Below are positions 51,101 to 63,726 of a stretch of DNA of 64,000 nt, piece by piece. The translations under genes were made by a program, and so were the position numbers. The stretch is from Hevea brasiliensis (taxonomy: Eukaryota; Streptophyta; Magnoliopsida; Malpighiales; Euphorbiaceae). The notes beneath the pieces were generated by a model. It did no database searches, was not told the DNA's origin, and saw nothing but the letters and a program-made list of their open reading frames with translations. Position 1 is the stretch's first letter; each line of letters opens with the position of its first letter. The stretch is taken from positions 63,609,309 to 63,673,308 of the forward strand of contig NC_079505.1 of assembly GCF_030052815.1 (NCBI RefSeq). Direction: 5' to 3'.

Positions 51101-52179
51101 TGTCACATTCTTGTTAAATATTTATACCTTCATTATTGCAGGTCAAAGCTAAAACCATCACTGAGATACATTCCGAGGCTGAGAAGAATTTGGGATTGCG
51201 TCCGGGTGCTACCTCAAGTATTAGAAATAATCGCGGTGTTATTTCTGCAACTCCTGGGACTGCTGGCCCAGGCTTTCCCATTAACCGACCTGGCACAGGA
51301 GGTATGATGCCTGGCATGCCAGGAACTAGGAGGATGCCTGGCATGCCTGGAATTGATAATGATAATTGGGAGGTACCCAAGACACGCTCAATGCCGAGGG
51401 GTGATGGATCAACTATGCAGCCCACAGGACGTGTCCCATCACCACTGTACGATAAGTCAACATCTCTCAACACAAGGCTGTTACCTCAGGGTAGTGGTGG
51501 CTTTATAGGTGGAAAGAGCAGTGCCCTCTTGCAAGGAAGTACTGGTCCTCCTCCTCGCCCTTACGGTGTTGGTTTGGGTAATGAGCTTCCTGCTCAAGTC
51601 CCTGTACCTAGTAAAACTTCATCTGCTTCCTATGTGCCTCCCACTGTTGAGAGACCAGTTGCAAGCTTAAATCCGGAGGAACTTAGGAGGAAAACGGTAT
51701 CACTTTTGAAGGAATATTTCAATGCACGGCTTCTGCATGAAGCTTTGCAGTGTGTGGAGGAACTGAAGTCTCCAACCTACCATCCTGAAGTTGTCAAGGA
51801 GGCCATCTCCCTTGCCTTGGAGGAAAACCCACCTTGTGTAGAATTAGTCGCCAACCTTTTGGAATATTTGTTGGCCAAGAAGGTTCTCACAGCTAGAGAC
51901 ATAGGTACTGGGTGTTTGCTCTATGGTTCTTTGTTGGATGATATTGGCATTGATCTGCCAAAAGCACCTAATAATTTCGGTGAAGTTGTTGGGAAACTAG
52001 TTTTGGCTGGGGGATTGGACTTTAAAGTGGTGACTGAGGTTCTTAAGAAGATGGAAGATGATAGATATCAGAAAGCTGTATTTGATGCAGCAATGAGGAC
52101 CGTTAGTTATAGTCCAAGTGCGCAAGTTTTATTAGATTCACAGGCATCTGATGTTGAGAATTGCATGAGCTTGTTTTAG
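45156..52179 (+). CDS. eIFiso4G: Eukaryotic translation initiation factor iso-4G (eIFiso4G)
   Basis: This is the scaffold of the plant-specific cap-binding complex eIFiso4F; it joins eIFiso4E, eIF4A and eIF3 to recruit ribosomes to mRNA in the cytosol. Exons: 45156-45326, 47237-47308, 47724-47819, 48074-48301, 49184-49281, 50167-50254, 50338-50688, 50822-51064, 51142-52179. All introns are GT-AG and the joined frame is open for 794 residues, close to the roughly 780 of Arabidopsis eIFiso4G1. The start [18 protein letters not shown] is the conserved family N-terminus. Residues 71-77 YTRDQLL fit the eIF4E-binding motif YxxxxL-hydrophobic. MIF4G (HEAT repeats, eIF4A binding) spans about 221-449. 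A Pro/Gly/Met-rich linker (MPGMPG repeats) covers about 450-620, and MA3 about 628-745, starting [14 protein letters not shown]. It appears intact. Confidence 0.96.
46514..47081. mobile_element. hAT-type MITE in intron 1 of eIFiso4G
   Basis: The ends TATGGTTTCAAATCACGG and, read inward from the right, CAAGGTTGCAAATAACAGCC are imperfect inverted repeats. An exact 8 bp duplication CTTGTAAT flanks the element (46506-46513 and 47082-47089). Subterminal TAACGGCCGTTAC-like palindromes (46932-46972, 47040-47066) are typical of this hAT MITE type. It is 568 bp, has no coding sequence, and lies well away from both splice sites. Confidence 0.85.
48284..48329 (+). repeat. 23 bp tandem duplication over the intron 4 donor
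   Basis: A 23 bp unit (ATCTCGTCTAATCAATTGG plus TAAA) occurs twice in direct succession, at 48284-48306 and 48307-48329. Each copy carries the same donor TTG/GTAAAA, so two identical 5' splice sites lie 23 bp apart (after 48301 and after 48324). Only the first keeps the frame with exon 5. Confidence 0.97.
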
Positions 52180-52560
52180 CAAGCTTGGCATTCTATTGCG
52201 TGAGTACTTGAGCATCTGTATCCACTTGAACTTTTGTGCTATCTTTCACATCATAACGCCTTGTCCAGAACCTTTTTGAGGCGAGCAACTTGTACTTTGT
52301 GATAAGGTGGAGCTGCCAAGAACAGGTCCTTGTTTTTTTTTTTTAGTAATATTTTTCCTCAAGGTCATAGTTGTGTGTTATTGAGCAAAGAAATCAAAAC
52401 CATAATGCCATGGATTTTGTCCTCGAGCCTGGCTAATTATGTGCCTAATTGCTTGGAAGAATGGCCCTTTTAAGGGATCCAGTTGTTTTGTATTAATTAG
52501 TTTTGATGATCTTCATTTTCTCGACTCTGGCAATTGTGTTTATTGTTTAAACTTCCCAGC
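52180..52560 (+). other. Probable 3' untranslated region of eIFiso4G
   Basis: The less AT-rich sequence that follows the stop codon continues to about 52560 and then changes to very AT-rich DNA. T-rich stretches and TTGTATTAATT near 52487 could serve as plant poly(A) elements. The exact cleavage site cannot be fixed. Confidence 0.45.
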
Positions 52561-52807
52561 TCATAAATCCTAATTTTTTCAATATTTACATTAGTAAAAA
52601 AGAGTATGGCGTTTGTATATGGGATTTCTTCTGCTTGCTGTTTTAGGTTTTGATTGTTTTGCGATTTTTTTTTTATTTTTATTTTTATATTCTAGCGTTT
52701 GGGTTATTTAGGGAAATAAATTAATAGGAAATATTTTAAATTATTTTTAAGTAAAATAGTTTTTTTAAAAAATTGTTTAAAATTTTAATAATTTTTTTAA
52801 AATGTGA

Positions 52808-52809
<2 letters not shown>

Positions 52810-52869
<60 letters not shown>
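52810..52869. repeat. (TA)n microsatellite
   Basis: About 30 uninterrupted TA units downstream of the eIFiso4G gene. Confidence 0.97.
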
Positions 52870-52873
<4 letters not shown>

Positions 52874-54755
52874 TTTTCGTAAAATAAGCATATAAAGATT
52901 AGGTATAAAATTTGTGCTTTTCTTGCTGCCCTATGGAAATTACAGGGGATGAAGTCTTTGCCTAATGATGATTCTTTTTGAAAATCTTTTTATTTTATTT
53001 TTGTCATAGTTCACTGAAGACAAGAGGTGGTAGAATATTCTTGGATGTCTTCATCAACATTCTGTTTTCTACTTTCTTATTTACTTTTAGCCACTCTTTT
53101 TGACGTCCTTATTTTATTAAGTCCCAGAAATTGATTCTAATTAAATAATTTAAAGTTATTAATGTGTAATTATTAATGTATGAATTTTTTTATGTAACTT
53201 TTAATTTATTTTTATATAATTTAATTAGTTAAAATAAAATCAAATAAATATACATATTTTTATTATTTTTAATCATACTTTATGTAGAATTTAGATATTA
53301 AAATTTTACAATATATTTGAAAGATATTAAAAATATATGTATATATATATTTTTTATTCTAAGTAAAAGGTTCCACATGATTAAAAAGGTTGATGTGGAA
53401 GTGGTGGTGCGGACATAGCTTAGTGTTGAGCTGCATTTATTGAATTTAAAAAACTCAAATTTGAATCTTTTGTTTCCCACTTATGTAATAATGAAAAAAA
53501 AAATGTTTACATGATAATAAGATAGGGTTAAGTTTATTTATGCTCTCTGAACTTAATAATTGTATTAGTATCTTTCTTTCGATTTTAATTTATATGAATT
53601 TTAATTTAAATATTATTAAAATTTTTGTGATTGTTACATATTTTTAAATTAACTTGTGGTTAAGTTTCACTTATTATTCTTTAATTTAAATATATTTATA
53701 ATAGTTGTCTTTTTAACTTTATAGTCACTTTAAAGTTTTAAGCCTTCATTACATAAAAATAAATTATTTATAAATTATATAATAATAAAATAATTACAAA
53801 ATAATAACGCTGTAAAGTGATTAGTTGCACAAAATAATCACATTATAATAAAATAATAATTTTTTATATAATAATAAAATCCATTTATTTAAACTATAAA
53901 ATTCTCTTGTAGTTGTCAATCATGCAAATTTTTTTTCCAGCCATCGGTTTATTGTTAGTTATATTAATATTTTAAAATTGATAAGCAATTAATCTATTTT
54001 TAAAAAGATTAACCACTATTTTTATTTACAAAACTACATACGATTTTAATGATTAATTATACGGTATATACTCCATCTGTAATTTTAGTGGTTATTTTAT
54101 TATAATGTGATTGTTTTATGTGATTGACAATTGAAAAAAATTTTTACATTATGATTATTTTATTATGTAATTTTTAAATAATTTATTATATCAAAATATA
54201 TTTTAGTTAATAGAAATAAATTTTTATTATAAAATTTCTATTAAAAATAAATATAAAATATATTTTATATAATAAATAAAAATATTTAAATATATAGTTT
54301 AAATCAATAGAATATTTTATTAATCATTATAAATTAACATTAACTTTTTTAAATACAATTTAATCCTTTAATTACCATTTCTATAATAAAAAAAAATTAA
54401 GTTACAATCATAAATATTTTAAAAATTTTGAATTTTTTCATTCAATAGGGCATGATAATAAAGCAGATTTTTTGCTTTGGCTAGTTATTTTTCTTGTCCT
54501 GGGGAAGAATCAGCGTGGAGACATGGTAATAAGGTAATTTTTTTTTAGTTCTAAAATTAAAAATTATAAATCACATGAACTTTTACATAGCACACAAAAA
54601 TTTGGTTAAATTTATATTAAAAAAAATTAATAACTTTATAAAATGGCGAGGAAAGTTTATTTACATTGTTCTTATCATTTTCTTCTTTTTGAAAAACGTG
54701 AAAAATTTAAATAAATAAATAATTTTTCTTGCTGGGCTATGATTGCAAAACTTAA
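52870..54755. other. AT-rich spacer, no gene seen
   Basis: No coding signal. An inverted pair, AATCACATTATAATAAAATAA near 53837 and its near-complement near 54090, could form a weak fold-back, but no element edges are visible. Confidence 0.5.
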
Positions 54756-54986
54756 GCTTTGTTTGGTATTGAGTTTTAGAGTCTAAAATTACTTTTCTGA
54801 ATAAAAATATTATTTTAAATGCTGTTGAGAAAAGCAGTTTGAAAAAAATTATTTTGTTATTTTAGTATTCTTATGATTAAAACTGATTAAATTTAATTTT
54901 TAATTATTTTTTAATACTCTCTAATTAATATATTTAAAAAAATAATTTTCTCAATAATAATTTTAACAGTAATACCAAACAGGGCC
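54756..54986. mobile_element. Tourist-like MITE, 231 bp, uninterrupted
   Basis: The terminal repeats are GCTTTGTTTGGTATT on the left and, read inward, GGCCCTGTTTGGTATT on the right. The left flank is TAA (54753-54755); the right flank is TTC, so the target duplication has decayed. Read in reverse complement, the whole sequence aligns with the outer parts of the element at 3185-4028. Confidence 0.75.
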
Positions 54987-55566
54987 TTCGAGTGGTCAAC
55001 CGCTCAAAGTAACCATCTTGCTTGCTCCTACATTTTAGCCATTAGTTCCAAACGATCACTACAAGGTTATGGGTATAGGATAATAGATCTGATTAATGGC
55101 TAATGCTCCCCACATGAACACTTTTTATGGACCTTGATTAAATTTTCCATTTTCACCTAGTAAATTATTAAGCCCAAGTCCAAATGCATAAGCAATAAAC
55201 AAGATCCCCTTCTTAATCATAATTATATAAATATTGAACATAGCTCCTCATCAATGAAGTTGAGTCACTAAAGAATGATTATATATAAAACCACAATTTA
55301 AATCCTCTTGTTTTTTTTGAGAAATTTGGAGAATTTGAATAAATTGACTTTGAGGAAAATTAGGGATTTATAATTTATCCATGATTGTTGTATTTATTGG
55401 GTCTATCAATGGTAGGGTTCATATTTGTCCTATATAAAGTGTACACACAACGATTTTTATAGAAAAATTAAACCGAATTAATTTAACTCGATTTTTCAAT
55501 TTCAATTTAAGATTTTATAGTAATTTAATTTTTGATTTATTTTTTTAATTGAAAAATAAAAAAAAA
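54987..55566. other. Spacer, no gene seen
   Basis: Moderately AT-rich. Nothing recognisable lies between the MITE and the Helitron start. Confidence 0.5.
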
Positions 55567-55891
55567 TCAATTGAATATATATATATATATATAAAGCAAT
55601 GAGGTATTTCCAAAGAAATGACACGTGACATTTTCCTTAAAAAGTTTATCGCATATCACATTTCATAAATACTCTTCTTTATACTAATTATTATTTAATT
55701 AATTAATTTATTTTTTAATTATCATTATTAATTATAATACTACCTTAACATTTATGATTTAAATTATTTTTTAAAATTTTAATTTTAAAAAGTAAGACCT
55801 TTTATGATTAAATGTAATATTTAAAAATTATTTATATTATTCTTTTATAAATTTATTTATGTAAAAATATTATTTGCCACATATTACATTC

Positions 55892-55940
<49 letters not shown>

Positions 55941-56248
55941 GATTATCGATGACAATTAGTTTAAAGAAAATTGACTATTACTTTGTCTCATAATCAACAG
56001 TCATAAAATTAAGCAACCTTAAATTATTTTATATCTTTAATAAATATTTTTTTTACATTGTTATATTTTCTATTATTTTTATTATGAAACCTTTGTTAAA
56101 AAAATTTGAGAGACAAAAAGTATAGTCTACATGAAAAGTTATAAAAATAAAATATAGAGATTTGACTTATTTATAATTAGTATATATTATTTTTTATATT
56201 AATAATTTAATATTAATTTTATTTCACTTTTCTAAGATTAATTAATGC

Positions 56249-56312
<64 letters not shown>

Positions 56313-57797
56313 GGCCAACTTATGGCTTGTAACGCCCTCATTTTAGGTAGTCTGTACATTTCACTGTTTCGATGACTAACGTCTGATCGGACAGCTAGAA
56401 TGTCTGGAACTATACTCAAATTAGAGTGAGGAGGTATAAATTGACTGAATAAAGATCAAATAAAATTTAGAAAAAATAAAAGAAACGAACTGCAACTCGG
56501 TTAAATGAGCCGGAGGTCACGGCAATGGGTAACCTTAACGGGAGGCGACTGTGAAGACAGTTAGCAACCCTAGACCCATGGGGAACCCTATGAAATAATT
56601 ATTTAGGACATAAGTGAAGGATTATTGAGGTTTAGATGGCAATAAAATGCCAAAAAAATACAAGAAAATTTTATATAAATCGATACAGATAATTTTAACT
56701 CGGTAAGTACAATGAAGGGCATTTTGGTCTTTTCACCCTCAGAGGTGATTTTTGACCAACTTGTCTGTTTAAGTAAGTGAGATTTATGTCATAAAATATA
56801 AATAAATATTGATAAAAATTTAAATGGAAATAGAAATGAGAAAAGAAAGAAAAAATAGTAAAAATCTAATTATGATATCATGCACAAGTCATGATGATGC
56901 AATTAAAATTCTTAGCCAATTGAAATTTGACAAACAAATTATAAGAGATAAAAAGAAAGTTAAAACAGACAAATTTGACTACAGTAAAATCATCTTCTTC
57001 CTTTGCTTATCCATGGCCGACTCCACTCCATGTACACCTCCCTCCATTTTTGTCTTCTCAAGCTTGATTTTCCCTTGTATTTTACCATAAAATCTCTTGA
57101 TCCCTTCACTAAAATTTGACCTTGCACCTTGAGGATGCATTAGGCAACAAAAATTTGAAGAGAAATTGAAGTTTTAACGAGTTGGAAATTTCATCAAATA
57201 AGGTTAGTGCATGTAAATTTCTTAGTCTTGTTTACTTCTTGAAATTTAGCTTGAATATGAATAAATAACTAAGAAATTGAAGGAAATCATGTGTGAATTT
57301 GAAAAGCAAATTTCGGCTAGCACTTATAGGATGAGGAGTTGGTGAGTTTTATTGAACTAAAATCTAAATACAAGCTTGGATAGTGATACATGAATGATTG
57401 ATGACCTTAATTGGGATGTGTTGCATGATTCATGGATTGGAAGTTAGGGTTTTGGAGGGAAAATTTAGGGTTATTGGCTGGAAATGTTTGATTGAAGTGT
57501 TGAGGTCAATTATTGACCAATTGATGCATTTTGAGCTTGAATTGAAGTTGGTTGTGAAGTTTGAATGTTGGAATTTGTAAGTGTTCTTGTGTGCAGGAAT
57601 TCTAGACTTTGAGTCTAGTAGGTTTGGGCAGCCATAAGTAGAGTTGTGTAGCTTCAATTGGTGTAAGGTCAATTGGAGGTGAAACTAGGGACATAATGCC
57701 ACATTTTTCATGTAGAGATCCTATCTAGAAACTGAACCTAAAATGACCTAAAATTGGCTTGAATCCAAGTAACCAAAATCTAGACATGGAAAAATGG

Positions 57798-59812
57798 CCA
57801 TATAAATAGTGATTGATCAAATGGGCATAATTTTGTGTAGAAAAGTCCAAATGACCTGATTCTTGAACCCATAGAAAGCTTAGACATATTAGAATAACTT
57901 TCATGAAGAATAGAAACCTAAATTCTGATCATAACCTAATCAAATTGCTAACCAAATTTACCTTATCAAAACTACCAGAACCAAAACTGCCCATAAAATT
58001 CTGGATATTGACCAATCCGGCCAGTTATAGTAAAAGTGCCATAACTTGAGCTACAAAACTCCAAATAGAGTGATTCAAAAAGGGAATTAAATTAGAGATA
58101 TTAAGGAACAACTTTGATAAAGAAAGGTTAGCTAAAATCCCACAGTAGATTAGTCCAATGAAACAGTATACTTAGGTTATAAAAACTGAAAATTCGAAAT
58201 ACTTCTAAGAAGACTTGAATTGTGGTTGGCAATTAATGCTAACAACTTTATAACCCAAAATGTAGTATGATTATGTATTTAGAACTTGTATACCTTTTAT
58301 TTATGGAATAATCAAAATTTAACATGAATAGTATTGTGAATAGTAACTACAAAGACATAAAATACAAAGAACTAATACTAAATCATGTGAATAGGTAGTT
58401 GGGGCTTGTATTCCCATCACAAATAGAACTCATAATACATTAGTAATATAATTTGAAATATGAAATACAATTAACATAAATGGATTATTAAATGTATAAA
58501 TAAGGTGAAGCTATCATTAGGACTTATGTTTCCATTGCAAATAGAATAATAATTCCTTGTACAATAAATGGTACATGAGAGGAAATAATGTGAATCCTAA
58601 ATACTTACTATGCAAAACACTTCTTGAATTGTGAATGACGATTCATATAAATATTGTAATGAATAAATAAATCACATGAATGTGTGAATAGGACATTTAT
58701 TCTTATCATGAGAGAAAGGAAAAAATGCTTTGAGTACAAATGATACATGAAATTAATTGATGTGAATTATAATCAACATGAATGATATGATGAATGCATA
58801 AAAGATGTAGAAATGAGATTTGGAAATTTATGCTTCTACCATGAATAGAATTAAAATACTATAAAATATAAATGGAAGATGTAATGAAATAATGAAACAT
58901 ACAAACACTTAATGATACTATTGTGCCCATGTATTGCCTAGACACGTGTGTTAGATTGGATAGATTGGCATGCCAATAGGGAATTGATTTAGCAGTACTG
59001 TGTAAAGGCTTTATGCCCACATTTATGGCTTATGTGCCCGATTATGTGTTACCATGGCTTCTTGGCCATATTGATTGTATACGTGGTTGACGTTATGCGT
59101 CCCACGGTATGACGGCCCGAGGCACCACGGTGTCCAGTGCTAGCTATATTGATTGCATATATGATTGACATTATGTGTCCCATGGTATGACGGATTGCCG
59201 CACAAGTGTGTCTAGTGCTAGTTTACCCGCTTATCTAGTCTAGTCAACTTGTCATAGGTTACTTGGGCAGTGAAATAAGTTAAGAATATTATAAATTAAA
59301 TAAAAGATGAGAAAGATCTAAAATGAATTAGATTAGTTCTAAAAAATTTATTTATTATGAAATGATCTAAAATATATAGAAAATGTTAAGTAAAATAATG
59401 TAAAGGCTAGAAAAACAAGTATAACTTAAACAAATACATCTTCCATAATGGTATAAACATAAATTCGATATTTTATTAATCTTGTATATTGTATATTATT
59501 ATTGTACGCTTATGAATTAAGCGCTTCCAAAGAACAGCAAAAAAAGGACAAAAGATATTAAATGTTAAAAATTTCATATGAAATCAAATAATTCTTGAGT
59601 ACATAAATTATGCTTTATTTTTATTTTATTTATATATGTTATTTCCTTGTTATATTGTTGCACCACTAAGTAGAAATGCTTAGCGCGATGGATTGTTTCC
59701 TCGCTTAGGTGCTGAAGATAAGGCCCGGTGAATATTAGACTGGGATTTTGGAGTTCGGATCTGCAGAAGTGTCCAAGGTGTCACATCCTCAGCAATGCAT
59801 GTAGAATAGGGC
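57798..59812 (+). repeat. Tandem duplication copy 1 (2015 bp)
   Basis: From CCATATAAATAGTGATTG it runs parallel to the next 2038 bp with only scattered substitutions. It includes an inner doublet of about 80 bp with TGACGTTATGCGTCCCACGG (about 59088-59107) and a diverged second copy about 80 bp later. Confidence 0.95.
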
Positions 59813-61850
59813 CCATATAAATAGTGATTGTTCAAATGGGCATAACTTTGTGTAGAAAAGTCCAAATGACCTGATTCTTGAACCCATAGAAAGCTTAGAC
59901 ATAGTAGAACAACTTTCATGAAGAACAGAAATCCAAATTCTGATCATAACCTAATCAAATTGCTAACCAAATTTACCTTATCAAAACTACCAGAACCAAA
60001 ACTGCCCAGAAAATTCTGGATATTGACCAATCCGGCCAGTTATGGTAAAAGTGCCATAACTTGAGCTACAAAACTCCAAATGGAGTGATTCAAAAAGATA
60101 ATTAAATTAGAGACATTAAGGAACAACTTTGATGAAGAAAGGTTAGCTAAAATCCCACTGCAGATTGGTCAAATGAAACAGTAAACTTAAGTTATAAAAA
60201 CTGAAAATTTCAAAATACTTCTAGGAAGACTTGAATTGTGGTTGGCAATTAATGCCAGCAACTTTATAACCCAAAATGTAGTGTGATTATGTATTTAGAA
60301 CTTGTATACCTTTTATTTATGGAATAATCAAAATTTAACATGAATAGTATTATGAATAGTAACCACAAAGACATAAAATACAAAGAACTAATACTAAATC
60401 ATGTGAATAGATAGTTGGGGCTTGTATTCCCATCACAAATAGAACTCATAATACATTAGTAATATAATTTTAAATATGAAATGTAATTAACATAAATGGA
60501 TTGTTAAATTATAAATAAGGTAAAGCTATCATTAGGACTTATGTTTCCATTGTAAATAGAATAATAATTCCTTGTACAATAAATGGTACATGAGAGGAAA
60601 TAATGTGAATCCTAAATACTTACTATGCAAAGCACTTCTTGAATTGTGAATGACGATTCATATAAATATTGTAATGAATAAATAAATCACATGAATGTGT
60701 GAATAGGAAATTTGTTCTTATCATGAGAGAAAGGAAAAAAATGCTTTGAGTACAAATGATACATGAAATTAATTGATGTGAATTGTAATCAGCATGAATG
60801 ATATGATGAATGCATAAAATATGCAGAAATGAGATTTGAAAATTTATGCTTCTACCATGAATAGAATTAAAATACTATAAAATATAAATGGAAGATGTAA
60901 TGAAATAATGAAATATACAAACACTTAATGGTACTATTGTATCCATGTATTGCCTAGACACGTGTGGTAGATTGGATAGATTGGCATACCAATAGGGGAA
61001 TGATTTAGCAGTACTGCGTAAAGGCTTTATGCCTGTTATTAAGGCTTTATGCCCACATTTATGGCTTATGTGCCCGATTATGTGTTACTATAGCTTATTA
61101 GCCATATTGATTATATACGTGGTTGACGTTATGCGTCCCACGGTATGACGGCCCAAGGCACCACGGTGTCCAATGCTAGCTATATTGATTATATATATGA
61201 TTGACATTATGTGTCCTATGGTACGACGGTCCGCAGCACAAGTGTGTCCAGTGCTAGTTTACCTACTTATCCAGTCCAGTCAACTTGTCATAGGTTACTT
61301 GGACAGTGAAATAAGTTAAGAATATTATAAATTAAATAAAAGATGAGAAAGATCTAAAATGAATTAGATTAGTTCTAAAGAATTTATTTATTATGAAATG
61401 ATCCAAAATACATAGAAAATGTTAAGTAAAGCAATGTAAAGGCTAGAAAAATAAGTATAGCTTAAACAAATACATCTTCCATAATAGTATAAACATAAAT
61501 TCGATATTTTATTAATCTTGTATATTGTATATTATTATTATACGCTTATGAATTAAGCGCTTCCAAAGAACAGCAAAAAAAGGACAAAAGATATTAAATG
61601 TTAAAAATTTCATATGAAATCAAATAATTCCTGAGTGTACACAAATTATGCTTTATTTTTATTTTATTTGTATATGTTATTTCTTTATTATATTGTTGCA
61701 CCACTAAGCAGAAATGCTTAATGCGATGGATTGTTTCCTCGTGTTGGTACTGAAGATAAGGCCCAGTAAATATTAGACTGGGATTTTGGAGTTCGGATTT
61801 ACAGAAGTGTCCAAGGTGTCACATCCTCAGCAATGCATGTATAATAGGGC
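59813..61850 (+). repeat. Tandem duplication copy 2 (2038 bp)
   Basis: The second copy is slightly longer, mainly because of a small repeat of AAGGCTTTATGCC near 61020-61055. It ends at the next CCATATA (61851), after which the sequence is single copy. Confidence 0.95.
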
Positions 61851-63726
61851 CCATATAGGTCATATTAATGTATGTTGTACATTATAAATATTTATTATAT
61901 TGTATTGTAAATTATGAAATTGTATTTAATATGTATGTGATGTAAATTAATAAATTGGCTATTTTATATGTAATTAATTTATATATCATATAAGTTAATA
62001 AAATTTGAGAATTTTTATATATGAATTGAGCATGAATGGATATGTATGAAAATGAATATGGAATTGAGATACATAAATGATATTTGAAATGATGAGATGG
62101 ATATGATGGATATGAATGAGATTATCATTGGAAAATATTGTTGAAATTTTTAACAGATGAATAGTAAAACACGCTAAACGGTAATAGAATAGGGGAAACT
62201 CCGTTAGTTTCTCATTTGCATATAATTTATTTTAAAATATAACGAGATTAAAATTATTAAAACAATAAAGTAAGATAAGATAAGGTGTTTCGGCACCTAA
62301 TGTGGCACTCTTTACTCGGCTATACTGTAGACGGGTAAGGAGTGTTACATGGCTATTTAATTGAAATGACCAAATAAATAGAAAATATTTTACTGTTATA
62401 AAAATTAGATTTGAATGCTTTTATTACCGTTTTTCAATTAAGTAATATTTAATTATAAATTAATTTATTATTTAAATAGTTTTCATTTGTTTGTCTATAT
62501 ATAGTATGTTATATAAGACACATGATACAATTTGAATACTTTTGATATACATCAAATACTCTCATCTAACTCAGTATTTTCATTTCACATGATGCTCTCA
62601 AATCTTTTTTAATTTGCGCTATTTTTTTATTATTTCTTTTACAAGTTATTAGTTATCATTTTAAAAATTTAATTTTATTTAATTATATTTAATTAATATG
62701 CATTTAATTATTTTTTTTATAAATTTCTTATTTAATATTTCTTAAACTTTTGAATAGTTTATTTCATTATAATTATATATCTAATGCAATTATAACTAAT
62801 ATTTTGATTATCTATATATTATTATTATTAATAATTTTTAACAGAATTATTTTCAAATTTTAATTAAATATATATATTTTTATGTATAAATTATCTCTTA
62901 ACTATATTTTTATATAGAAGTAGAATTTGAAAGATAAATTATAAATATAATTGCATCAAAAAATTTAGTTACAAATAAAGATGATTAAAAACAAATTAAA
63001 GTTACAATATTAAAATTATATAATCTATCTTTTAAAAAATAGTATGTATTTTTAATATTATTATATTAATAAAAAATAACGATATTTTAAAATTTTAATT
63101 TTTATGAAATGTATTTATTTTATGTTATAAATTTATGTTAAATGATAACTATTTTATCAAAGAATTATTTTATAAAAAAATATATCAGATTAATAAAAGA
63201 AATTTACACTTAGATATAGTATTTTTAAAAAATAATATTAAGAATGTTATTTTTAATTAATAAAAATGTTATATAATTTCATTATTATTAAAATTAAATA
63301 ATTCAATTCATTATTAGTAATTTAATATTTTTTATTATATTAATAAAAAATTATATTTATATATTTTTAAATATGTATTTTTTGTAATTTATAAAAAATA
63401 AATATCAATTTACATAAATTATGAGATAAAATATAAAAATTTTATGAAATTTAAATTATTTTTTGAATAAACATTTCAAACCAAATAATTATGAAAATTA
63501 CTATTAATATATGTATAAAAAGAATCAAATAGGTATTTTAATTAATTACACCATAAATTAATTAAAAATTTATTATTATAACAGGCAAAAATTTATTCAA
63601 ATTAAATTAAATAAAAGAGAAAATATAATTTAAAATTAATTTAATAAAAATAATTTATTTTATTTAAAATATAATTAAAAAATAAAAATTATAAATTATT
63701 CATGCATAGCATGGGCATTATGCTAG

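Larger units (their letters stand above)
56328..62349 (+). mobile_element. 6.0 kb solo LTR (Tekay-like) with internal tandem duplication
   Basis: It begins TGTAACGCCCTCATTTTAGG and ends GGAGTGTTACA. Perfect TGGCT duplications flank it (56323-56327 and 62350-62354), and the empty site can be read from the related Helitron at 38707-38730. No gag or pol is present, so this is a solo LTR. It holds GCACCACTAAGTAG-type sequence at 59660 and 61697, like the CACCACTGAGTA motif of the solo LTR at 11371-15049. Its size is raised by a 2 kb tandem duplication (57798-61850); the ancestral LTR would have been about 4 kb. Confidence 0.85.
55567..63726 (+). mobile_element. Helitron-like element, split by a solo LTR
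   Basis: The 5' part begins TCAATTGAATATATAT and then ATGACACGTGACATTTTCC, the family start also seen at 37360. The 3' end is a CATGC-ATA-GCATG hairpin (63701-63713), then GGGCATTATG and CTAG at 63723-63726, before T. Removing the solo LTR (56328-62349) and one TGGCT leaves about 2.1 kb that runs parallel to 37900-40098 (for example GGCCAACTTATG and TTAAATAGTTTTCATTT in the same order). It contains one (TAA)n and one (TTA)n tract. It is non-autonomous. Confidence 0.75.

Noticed and set aside
50400..51473. Minus-strand open frames across eIFiso4G exons
   Set aside because: They are reverse-strand shadows of the conserved exons.
53395..53490. Possible tRNA-derived SINE (TAGCTTAGTGTTGAG followed by TTTGAATC)
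   Set aside because: The A-box is loose, the B-box is poor and no tail or target duplication is seen.
57798..61850. The two 2 kb copies as the LTRs of one element
   Set aside because: They are directly adjacent with no internal region, primer site or polypurine tract, and they lie inside one TGGCT-flanked unit.
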